NCBI RefSeq assembly: GCF_004138495.1
Contig: NZ_ML142850.1
Coordinates: forward strand, 252,843 to 267,829
From: Phytoactinopolyspora endophytica
GTDB taxonomy: Bacteria; Actinomycetota; Actinomycetes; Jiangellales; Jiangellaceae
DNA: 14,987 nt
Direction: 5' to 3'
Below are positions 1 through 5,821 of the stretch, piece by piece (within the stretch, counting starts at the first letter, position 1; each line of letters begins with the position of its first letter). Under the pieces are notes generated by a model. The model ran no database searches. It was not told the DNA's origin and saw nothing but the letters and a program-made list of their open reading frames with translations. Made by a program: the position numbers and the translations under genes.

Positions 1-854
1 CGCCCAAGCGGCCCCGCCTACACGAGTCGCGTGGCCGCCGCAGAACTCGGCGGCTCGCGGTTCAATCGATCCTGTGGCTCTACACCGCAATCGCGTTCGG
101 CCCGCTGCTACTCGTGTTAGTGGGCTCGTTCCGGACCAACTCCGACATTCTGCGCCAACCCGTTGGGCTGCCCACTTCACTCAACCTCGACAACTATGTC
201 CAAGCTTGGGGAACGGCGTCCCTGTCGACGTACTTTCTGAATTCACTGATCGTCACCGTCGCGTCGGTGTTCCTGTGCGTGATGGTCTCGGCTATGGCGG
301 CTTACGCACTCTCCAGATGGCAGTTCCGCGGGCGGGCGCTGTTGGCCGCGTTCTTCATCTCCGGACTCATGATCCCCGCCAAGCTGGGGTTGCTGCCGGT
401 CTTCTACATGTACCAGTCGATGGGACTGATCGACAGCCGCCTGGGCCTCGTCCTACTCTACGCAGCCACCGGGATTCCGTTCTCGGTCTTTGTGATCATG
501 GGTTTCACCCGCGCTTTCCCAACCGACCTTGAAGAGGCGGCACGGCTCGACGGAGCGAATGAAGGGCGTATGTTCGTCTCCGTCGCGTTGCCGATCATGA
601 GGCCGGCGCTTGCGGTCGCCACCATCTTCCAATTCGCTCTCACCTGGAACGATTTCTTCTATCCGCTGGTTCTCTTGAGGAGCGATGACAAATACACCGT
701 TCCGGTCGGCCTGACGCGGTTCTTCGGAGAATTCGCGGCGGACCGAGCGACATTGTTCGCCGGCCTGGTCATCGCGCTCGTTCCGCTCGCCATAATCTTC
801 GCTCTCGCGACCCGGCATATCATCGCGGGCCTCACGGCTGGAATGTCTCGATAA
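1..854 (+). CDS. Sugar ABC transporter permease, MalG type (5' end outside window)
   Basis: Inner-membrane permease subunit of a binding-protein-dependent carbohydrate importer (CUT1/MalG type). The reading frame is open from base 3 to the TAA at 852-854, about 283 residues, close to the family length, so only a few N-terminal residues are missing. There is no ATG, GTG or TTG in frame before the GTG at 114, and starting there would cut through the first membrane helix (WLYTAIAFGPLLLVLVGSF), so the true start lies left of the window. An Arg-rich cytoplasmic lead, about six hydrophobic segments and the EAA loop (EEAARLDGA, bases 531-557, then a LPIMRP stretch) are all visible; this loop contacts the ATPase subunit in this family. 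The stop overlaps the next gene's ATG by one base (TAATG). The partner permease and binding protein are presumably upstream. The sugar transported cannot be read from the sequence. Confidence 0.93.
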   Translation, partial: PKRPRLHESRGRRRTRRLAVQSILWLYTAIAFGPLLLVLVGSFRTNSDILRQPVGLPTSLNLDNYVQAWGTASLSTYFLNSLIVTVASVFLCVMVSAMAAYALSRWQFRGRALLAAFFISGLMIPAKLGLLPVFYMYQSMGLIDSRLGLVLLYAATGIPFSVFVIMGFTRAFPTDLEEAARLDGANEGRMFVSVALPIMRPALAVATIFQFALTWNDFFYPLVLLRSDDKYTVPVGLTRFFGEFAADRATLFAGLVIALVPLAIIFALATRHIIAGLTAGMSR

Positions 855-1807
855 TGACGAAGACCACATTCATCAGTATCGATGGCGGCAAGTCACAACT
901 CCGGCTCCTGGCGGCGAGCGAAGAGCGCCGAGAGTACGGCGTAGGTCCCGGCATGATCTACCAACCGGACGAAGACGGAGTCGACCGAATCCTCGACAGC
1001 GTCCGTACCGCTGCAGAGATGATCACCCGTCCCAAGCACGTCGCAGGCGTCGTCGCCGGCCTCACCGGCTTACCAGGCGACGCAAACCTGCGGCAAGAAG
1101 TCGCCGCGGGTCTCACCGCGATGTTTCAAGGTCCGGTTTTGATCGTCGAAGATGTCGTCCTCGCCCACGCGGGCGCTCTCAACGGACCTGGGACGGTGCT
1201 GTGCGCTGGGACCGGCACCAATGTTCACACGATCGGGAAGTCGGGCGGACAGACGAGGCTCGACGGATGGGGGCCGCTCCTCGGGGATCGCGGCAGTGGC
1301 TATGCCATCGGCCTAGCGGGTCTTCGCGCTTCTATCGCGTCCCTCGATGGAGTCGGTCCCCGCACAGTGCTCGCCGAGTCACTCGCCGATGCCATTGATG
1401 GAACGGATCTGGCCAGCCTGCAACGGTTCTACCGGGATCCATACGTCGTGGGCCGAATCGCAGGCTTCGCTCAAACCGTGCTCAGCGCTGCGCCGGACGA
1501 CACGGTGGCTCGAGCGATCTGTGATGAGGCCGTCCGCGATCTCGCCATCGCCGCCCAGACAGCAGCGGGTCGGCTGTCGGACGCAGGGCCACGAGTGTCC
1601 TACAGCGGACGGCTGATCGCGGCAGATGGATTCTTGAGTTCCCGATTACGTGACGAACTGCGAGCCCGGGGCTTGGAGTTGACCGATCCGATCGCATCGC
1701 CATTAGAGGGAGGCGTGATCTTGCTACAGCGCGACGAGCCCTATGCGGCCCTCCTTACCCAAGCTTGGCGCGAATCGAGCCTTTGGGAGACGGGGGATCT
1801 TGGGTGA
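854..1807 (+). CDS. BadF/BadG/BcrA/BcrD-type sugar kinase (N-acetylglucosamine kinase-like)
   Basis: Probable cytoplasmic ATP-dependent kinase of the ASKHA fold, 317 residues, about the size of bacterial and eukaryotic GlcNAc kinases. Visible motifs: N-terminal phosphate-binding DGGKS (residues 10-14), an acidic residue in VEDVVLAHAGAL (about 99-110), second phosphate loop CAGTGTN (117-123), and the family signature DGWGPLLGDRGSGY (137-150). The family form is usually GDEGSGY; here Arg replaces Glu. YSGRL and a C-terminal EGGVILL stretch match the adenosine-binding end of the fold. The ATG overlaps the permease stop by one base, and its TGA overlaps the GTG of the next gene, so the gene is embedded in the transport operon. 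Phosphorylation of an imported amino sugar is the likeliest role. The same family also holds benzoyl-CoA reductase and dehydratase activators, but those carry iron-sulphur cysteines that I do not see here. Family call firm, substrate inferred. Confidence 0.85.
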   Translation: MTKTTFISIDGGKSQLRLLAASEERREYGVGPGMIYQPDEDGVDRILDSVRTAAEMITRPKHVAGVVAGLTGLPGDANLRQEVAAGLTAMFQGPVLIVEDVVLAHAGALNGPGTVLCAGTGTNVHTIGKSGGQTRLDGWGPLLGDRGSGYAIGLAGLRASIASLDGVGPRTVLAESLADAIDGTDLASLQRFYRDPYVVGRIAGFAQTVLSAAPDDTVARAICDEAVRDLAIAAQTAAGRLSDAGPRVSYSGRLIAADGFLSSRLRDELRARGLELTDPIASPLEGGVILLQRDEPYAALLTQAWRESSLWETGDLG

Positions 1808-3036
1808 GAGTAGGACACGGAGCAGCGCAGCTCCACGTACTCACGGCCGAACCCATGGGCGGCTACGCGGACCGTACAGACGGCGTGCAAGGCGTCCTGG
1901 ATCCGCTGGAGGTACATGTCGTCACCTTCGCTGACGACGACCACCGCTTCGCGCTGATCGTGGCGGACCTGGTGTGTGTGAACAGCGACGTTGCCGGCCG
2001 TATCCACGCGACGGTCGGTGCTCTGCACGTCGACTCCTGTTGGGTCGCGGCCACCCACACACACGCCAGTCCTGAAGCAGGGTGCATCCCTGGGGGCAGC
2101 ACGACACCCAGTAGCCTCGCCACCCGATTGCTCACCGCGGCTCGTGCTGCAACCGAGGCAGCCGTGGCAAATGAACAAGAGGCCACGCTGCACCCGACTC
2201 GTGTGCACGTCGCCGGATTGGCTGGACGGCGGAACACCGTCGATACACCCACCGACATACCCGTTGACGCGCTCGTTGTCACCGATGAGCGCGACGACGT
2301 CATCGGGACCATCGTGGTGTCGCCGGTCCATCCCACGGTTCTACCCGCTGACAATAGCTATGTCAGCGCTGACCTCAGTGGTGGAATCCGACGCGCCCTC
2401 GGTACCGGCCATCGGTGGGTCGTCGTCGCAACCGGTGCTGCCGGCAACATCAGCACCAGGCACACCCGGCGCGGCCGCACGTCAAGCGAGATCGATCGGC
2501 TCGGACAGCTGGTTGCCGAGCAGCTGAAGATCGACGAGCGGCTGCCGGCGCCACCGGATCAGGTCCGGATTCGCCCACCCGCGACACGTGTGATCGAACT
2601 TGAGCCGAAGAAGCCAGATGAGATCGACAGCGCCATACGGTTTGAGCTCGACAACAGCCGGTCGGACGAACGCAGCCGCGTGGTCCTCGAACAGGGCCGC
2701 CGGATAGCCGGGGAACTCGCGGCACAAGCGAGAACTGAGCCATATCGGGTCGCCGTCCAAGCTGTGGGGCTCGGTTCCGCCACGTTGGTCTCAGTGCCCG
2801 CTGAGCTGTTTCTCGAGCTTGGGGAATCGATTCGTGCTCGTGCGTCGGCAGCCAACGGACCCGCAGTCATCGTGCTCGGCTACACCAACGGCTACCTCGG
2901 ATATCTCACCACCGGTGACGCACCTGAAACATATGAGACCTTCGTCAGCCCGGTACGCCGCGGCAGTGGCGAACATGTGGCGGAGGCGGCAAGCACGCTT
3001 GCACAGGCCGTCGGAGAGACGAGGAGCAGAACGTGA
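1804..3036 (+). CDS. Neutral/alkaline ceramidase-family protein (short, cytoplasmic form)
   Basis: About 410 residues from the GTG at 1804, which I prefer because it overlaps the kinase stop as GTGA; a TTG at 1765 would overlap the kinase by 43 bases. Motifs of the neutral/alkaline non-lysosomal ceramidase N-terminal domain are present in order: MGGYADRTDGVQGVLDPL (18-35), ATHTHASPEAG (83-93, probable zinc-binding histidines), SPVHPTV (173-179, another conserved His), SADLSGG (188-194), TGAAGNIS (210-217) and GYTNGYLGYLTT towards the end. Classical ceramidases run to about 700 residues, are secreted, and end in an Ig-like domain. This one has no signal peptide and lacks that domain. Known members hydrolyse an N-acyl amide bond. 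Its position between a sugar kinase and a SIS-domain gene makes a sugar-derived amide substrate more likely than ceramide, but that is inference. Stop overlaps the next GTG (GTGA). Confidence 0.8.
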   Translation: MRVGHGAAQLHVLTAEPMGGYADRTDGVQGVLDPLEVHVVTFADDDHRFALIVADLVCVNSDVAGRIHATVGALHVDSCWVAATHTHASPEAGCIPGGSTTPSSLATRLLTAARAATEAAVANEQEATLHPTRVHVAGLAGRRNTVDTPTDIPVDALVVTDERDDVIGTIVVSPVHPTVLPADNSYVSADLSGGIRRALGTGHRWVVVATGAAGNISTRHTRRGRTSSEIDRLGQLVAEQLKIDERLPAPPDQVRIRPPATRVIELEPKKPDEIDSAIRFELDNSRSDERSRVVLEQGRRIAGELAAQARTEPYRVAVQAVGLGSATLVSVPAELFLELGESIRARASAANGPAVIVLGYTNGYLGYLTTGDAPETYETFVSPVRRGSGEHVAEAASTLAQAVGETRSRT

Positions 3037-3782
3037 TCAACTCTGAGTTCGCGGCACACGCCACAGACCTGGTCGACGACGTCCTCACCAGCCAGATGCC
3101 GGTGATGCAGACGGCAGCCACGATCGTCGCCGAGGCGATGGCCGACGGTGGAGTCCTTCAAGCATTCGGAACCGGCCACTCGCGGATCGTCACCCTGGAA
3201 CTGGCGGGCCGCGCGGGCGGACTTGCCCCGGTCAGCATGCTTGCGGTCAAGGACCTGGTGATGTTCGCAGGCGAGGATCCAGCCACCATCCTCGACCCAA
3301 CCTACGAACGCGAACCCGGACTAGCCGAACGCATCTACCGACTCGCTAAGCCCGAACCCGCCGATGTCTTTCTCATCGTCTCGAACTCCGGCCTGAACAG
3401 TGCGGTTGTGGAAATGGCACAGCTCGCGCACGCAGGTGGCCACCGCGTCATCGCTATCACTTCGCTTGCGCATACCCGGTCGTCGGCGGCACGCCATACA
3501 GACGGCCCGCATCTCGCAGATCTCGCAGACATCGTCATCGACAACCGCGCGCCGGCAGGAGACGCCGGCATCGATATCACGGCCGACGTACGGATCGGAG
3601 CCGTATCGTCCTTCACCGGTGTCCTGATCGCGCAGGTCCTCACCGAACTCATCTGTCGCCATCTGCTTTGCATGGGGCGAGACCTGCCGGTATTCATCTC
3701 GGCGAATTTGGCACACGGGGACGTTCACAACGCAACGCTTCACACCACGTACAAGGGACGAGTCCGCCCCATCGAGCCTTAG
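3033..3782 (+). CDS. SIS-domain sugar-phosphate protein (UPF0309 type)
   Basis: A 249-residue cytoplasmic protein that matches the length and motif order of UPF0309 SIS-domain proteins. Seen: AFGTGHSRIV (44-53), GRAGGLAPV (59-67), the SIS phosphosugar-binding SNSG (117-120), VIAITS (139-144), an RHTDG stretch (154-158), DNRAPAGDA (170-178) and the terminal SANLAHGDVHN (usually SANLxGGDxHN). SIS domains bind phosphosugars and act as isomerases, etherases or regulators. The precise reaction of UPF0309 members is not known to me. The GTG start overlaps the ceramidase-family stop by GTGA, placing it last in the operon. It is the expected consumer of the kinase product. A MurNAc-6-phosphate etherase role is less likely because MurQ is longer and has a different motif set. 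Confidence 0.85.
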   Translation: MINSEFAAHATDLVDDVLTSQMPVMQTAATIVAEAMADGGVLQAFGTGHSRIVTLELAGRAGGLAPVSMLAVKDLVMFAGEDPATILDPTYEREPGLAERIYRLAKPEPADVFLIVSNSGLNSAVVEMAQLAHAGGHRVIAITSLAHTRSSAARHTDGPHLADLADIVIDNRAPAGDAGIDITADVRIGAVSSFTGVLIAQVLTELICRHLLCMGRDLPVFISANLAHGDVHNATLHTTYKGRVRPIEP

Positions 3783-3949
3783 CGACATCCGGCGCCACGC
3801 GTCAAGTCCTGACTCCATTCAGACTCCATTCAGATCCAACATTCTTCATACCTCCGGTGAGAGTAGGCACTGAAGATGGACCCGGAGACCGGTATTCGCG
3901 CACTTCTTCAGCATATGCGGCGCGATATCATTAGGACGGAGAACAGAGA
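3783..3949. other. Intergenic gap with an 11-base tandem repeat
   Basis: The 167-base gap between the sugar operon and the secreted-nuclease gene. It contains two exact tandem copies of GACTCCATTCA (3811-3821 and 3822-3832). I see no convincing rho-independent terminator for the operon here. The nuclease promoter must lie here, but I cannot place its -35 and -10 boxes with any confidence. Confidence 0.5.
3811..3832. repeat. Two perfect tandem copies of an 11-base unit
   Basis: GACTCCATTCA occurs twice head to tail, followed by a partial third copy (GATCCA). It lies 118 bases before the start of the secreted-nuclease gene. It may be a direct-repeat operator or a replication-slippage product; nothing in the sequence decides between these. 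Confidence 0.75.
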
Positions 3950-4954
3950 ATGAAAAGATCCACAGCCGTAATGTTCGCCTGCACCGTTCTGACGCTGCTC
4001 GCGACCGGCGCTTCGGCGCTGCCAGCAGTCGGACCTGAACCACCTCCGGCCACGTCGACGGAATCGTCCCTTGCAGCCGGCATGGCGACTGTCAAGGTGA
4101 TCACATACAACCTGTGCGGCGCCGCCGCGCACTGTGACAATCCCGGCGAGATATTAGATCGAACCGGATACGTAATCGACGAGGTGCTGGCCTATGATGC
4201 AGATGTCGTCCTGCTCACGGAAGTTTGCTACCTGCAATATGCGCACATGCGTGACGAATTAGCCGACAACGGCTACAGTCCCGGTTGGGTGGCCGCTTAT
4301 GGACGAGTCAATAATTGCACGCCGCCTGGCGGGAATACCGAGACTCTCGCTTCCGAGAATAAGTTGCGGTTCGGCCAGGTGATGTTCGCCAAGAACTCCC
4401 TCACCGCCAGGGAGGACATTCCCCTGTCAGCCACCAATTATGGAGTAAACGCGATAATCAAGGCAATGTGCTACGACCTGGACGTTGGCGGCCTCGGGCA
4501 AGGCACGGCGCGAGCCTGCGTCGCGCAAACACGATCCGGCGCCTCCGGACCGGGTGCTCGCGCGCGCTGGGAGCAAAACGCAACGTTAGCGGCCGAAGTC
4601 GATCGCTACCTGCTGGGCAACGATCAAGCCGTGATCCTGGGCGGAGATTTCAACGCCGAGCCCGCCGACGACGAGATAGATATGTTCTACGAACTGGATG
4701 GTATCGGTGCGTTCGTGGAGGCGGACATGACTGACGCCGATCACTTCTCCAATGAGTGCCTCAGCCAACAACTAAGCCACTGCCGCAGCGGCGCGCCAAC
4801 GTACGGCACCGGTACGGCAACTCCGAAGAAGATCGACTACATTTTCTTCTCCGCAGATCATGCTAGCAACCTGGACGCGGAAGTGAGGCCGATCGGCCCG
4901 AATTCCGATCACCATCTGCTACGCGGCTCAGCGACAATATCGCTGAGCGATTGA
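3950..4954 (+). CDS. Secreted endonuclease/exonuclease/phosphatase-fold protein
   Basis: A 334-residue secreted hydrolase-fold protein (DNase I/exonuclease III/sphingomyelinase superfamily). The ATG follows a GGACGGAG ribosome site (3934-3941) by 8 bases. The signal peptide has two basic residues, a hydrophobic core and a likely cut after ASA (residue 23). Superfamily motifs: ITYNLC with Asn54, LLTEVC with Glu91 (metal ligand), GGDFN with Asp233 and Asn235, KIDYIF with Asp296, and NSDHHLL with Asp320 and His321. The mature part has eight cysteines (56, 62, 93, 123, 174, 190, 270, 278), fitting disulphides in an exported protein. The strand that usually ends in a Thr-His pair reads CVAQTRSG (190-197), so the superfamily's mid-protein His seems to be Gln193. 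Codons such as TTA, ATA and AAT are more frequent than in neighbouring genes, hinting at separate origin. Substrate (nucleic acid, lipid or phosphoester) cannot be told. Confidence 0.85.
   Translation: MKRSTAVMFACTVLTLLATGASALPAVGPEPPPATSTESSLAAGMATVKVITYNLCGAAAHCDNPGEILDRTGYVIDEVLAYDADVVLLTEVCYLQYAHMRDELADNGYSPGWVAAYGRVNNCTPPGGNTETLASENKLRFGQVMFAKNSLTAREDIPLSATNYGVNAIIKAMCYDLDVGGLGQGTARACVAQTRSGASGPGARARWEQNATLAAEVDRYLLGNDQAVILGGDFNAEPADDEIDMFYELDGIGAFVEADMTDADHFSNECLSQQLSHCRSGAPTYGTGTATPKKIDYIFFSADHASNLDAEVRPIGPNSDHHLLRGSATISLSD
4926..4948 (+). terminator. Hairpin overlapping the end of the secreted-nuclease gene
   Basis: GCTCAGCGA and TCGCTGAGC form a perfect 9-base-pair stem with the 5-base loop CAATA. 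The hairpin covers the last codons and ends 6 bases before the end of the stop codon. Downstream is GATTGATTGAAC, only weakly T-rich, so this is terminator-like rather than a textbook intrinsic terminator. Confidence 0.5.
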
Positions 4955-5099
4955 TTGAACGACTATGACATCGTTACGCCCGTCCCGGCACGAGTGTGGA
5001 CGATCCGCATCCAGTGACGGGGCATCGGTGCAGTCGGCGGCGTTGCGGCAGCCAGTCCGGGGGCACGCTCCCTAGCTGATGCGGCACGTTCAACCGTGA

Positions 5100-5189
5100 C
5101 GACCCCACCAGGACGCATTGCGCGGCATCCTGGCACGATTCGACGAACTGGGTCCCAGTGTCATCGAGATGCGCAAGCTGCCCGACTGA
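5100..5189 (+). pseudogene. Tail of a broken small actinobacterial gene
   Basis: Between an in-frame stop at 5097-5099 and the TGA at 5187-5189 the frame reads HQDALRGILARFDELGPSV followed by IEMRKLPD. As I recall it, this resembles the conserved C-terminus (D-Q-x-A-L-x-G-x-L-x-R-x-x-x-L-G) of short uncharacterised actinobacterial proteins of about 70 to 80 residues. No ATG or GTG lies in frame between the two stops ahead of this segment, and the preceding bases do not continue the pattern in any single frame. A degraded gene whose 5' part has been lost or frameshifted is therefore the best reading. Chance coding-like sequence in a GC-rich gap is the alternative. Confidence 0.35.
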
Positions 5190-5193
5190 CCAG

Positions 5194-5214
5194 GCCCGCC
5201 CGTTGAGCGCGGGC
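5194..5214 (-). terminator. GC-rich hairpin after the SHOCT gene
   Basis: GCCCGC (5194-5199) and GCGGGC (5209-5214) pair across a 9-base loop, 27 bases beyond the SHOCT stop. There is no T-tract on either strand, so termination is only suggested by position. Confidence 0.3.
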
Positions 5215-5240
5215 TCCGGTATCGTCCATCGCCAAGGTTC

Positions 5241-5630
5241 TCAGGCCAGCAGCTTCGCCTTCTGACTCTCGAACTCGGCGTCAGTGATAGCGCCGGATTC
5301 GCGGAGCTGCGCCAGTTTGGTCAACTCGTCCGCGGTGCTCATGCCGGCGCCGTAGGAGCTGGGGCGGTACGGGCCGAGCCTTTGTTCGGCACTGCCGTAG
5401 CTTTCGAGCATCCGAGTGGTCATTCCTTCACCGCGGGCGATGAGGTACACCAGAGCGCCGAGGACCGGCACGACCACGACGAGCAACGTCCAGAGCGCCT
5501 TGGCCCACCCGGACAGGTCACTGCTGCGGAAGACGTCGGCCACCACCGAGATCAGCAGCCAGATCCACGCGACGAAAAGGAAAAACCAGATCATCGTGAA
5601 GAACAAGTTCAGGAGCGGATAGTCGTCCAT
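5241..5630 (-). CDS. PLDNc/SHOCT membrane protein
   Basis: A 129-residue small membrane protein. The start is the ATG at 5630, preceded on the minus strand by AAGGAG (5641-5636) with a 5-base spacer; the frame extends further upstream but those residues are not membrane-like and have no ribosome site. Two membrane helices (about 8-30 and 44-66) flank DVFRSSDLSGWAKALWTL, typical of the phospholipase D-nuclease N-terminal (PLDNc) module, which despite its name has no catalytic residues. Residues 99-128 (STADELTKLAQLRESGAIT onward) form a SHOCT domain, a short C-terminal helical module thought to mediate oligomerisation. It lies downstream of the LuxR regulator on the same strand but has its own 191-base upstream gap with a copy of the regulon palindrome, so it is probably an independent target. 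Function unknown; structural or stress-related membrane role is a guess. Confidence 0.9.
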   Translation of the reverse strand: MDDYPLLNLFFTMIWFFLFVAWIWLLISVVADVFRSSDLSGWAKALWTLLVVVVPVLGALVYLIARGEGMTTRMLESYGSAEQRLGPYRPSSYGAGMSTADELTKLAQLRESGAITDAEFESQKAKLLA

Positions 5631-5635
5631 AGGAA

Positions 5636-5641
5636 CTCCTT
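5636..5641 (-). promoter_or_regulatory. Ribosome binding site fixing the SHOCT start
   Basis: Minus-strand AAGGAG, 5 bases before the ATG at 5630; it rules out the longer reading frame from 5714. Confidence 0.85.
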
Positions 5642-5683
5642 CGGTCTGATCGCGCGTCGCGTGTGAGCGGTCCGCGTCGCGAC

Positions 5684-5711
5684 GATGTGGCCAACTTGAT
5701 GTAGCCAACTT
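5684..5711. repeat. 14-base tandem repeat upstream of the SHOCT gene
   Basis: GATGTGGCCAACTT (5684-5697) is followed directly by GATGTAGCCAACTT (5698-5711), one mismatch. It lies 54 to 81 bases upstream of the SHOCT ATG, between that gene and the palindrome at 5742-5758, so it falls in the likely 5' leader or just downstream of the promoter. Confidence 0.8.
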
Positions 5712-5741
5712 CAATGATCACGACGAATACGCCCAACCCCC

Positions 5742-5758
5742 TCACCCCTCGGGGGTGA
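5742..5758 (-). promoter_or_regulatory. Regulon palindrome, site A (upstream of SHOCT gene)
   Basis: TCACCC-CTCGG-GGGTGA, a perfect 6+6 inverted repeat with a 5-base spacer, centred 120 bases upstream of the SHOCT ATG. On the minus strand GATCAT (a possible weak -10) begins 23 bases after the palindrome. Proposed operator of the adjacent LuxR-type regulator. Confidence 0.75.
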
Positions 5759-5821
5759 TTCCCAGGCCCGCCGCCCGAACCGGGGGCCGACGCGCTCGAC
5801 AGATCACAAGCAACGTCACCG

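Larger units (their letters stand above)
4955..5240. other. Gene-poor gap with a gene fragment and a hairpin
   Basis: A 286-base stretch between the end of the secreted nuclease gene and the end of the convergent SHOCT gene. It has no intact gene. The right half holds a short coding-like tail (5100-5189) and a GC-rich hairpin (5194-5214). I see nothing identifiable in 4955-5095. Confidence 0.6.

Noticed and set aside
114..854. ABC permease starting at GTG 114
   Set aside because: It would split the first membrane helix; the frame is open to the window edge with helix-like and Arg-rich residues upstream, so the gene is cut by the window instead.
1765..1803. TTG start at 1765 for the ceramidase-family gene
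   Set aside because: It overlaps the kinase gene by 43 bases and adds no family residues; GTG 1804 gives the GTGA overlap used again at the next junction.
5631..5714. N-terminal extension of the SHOCT protein
   Set aside because: Residues are polar and include the tandem repeat; the AAGGAG site fixes the ATG at 5630.
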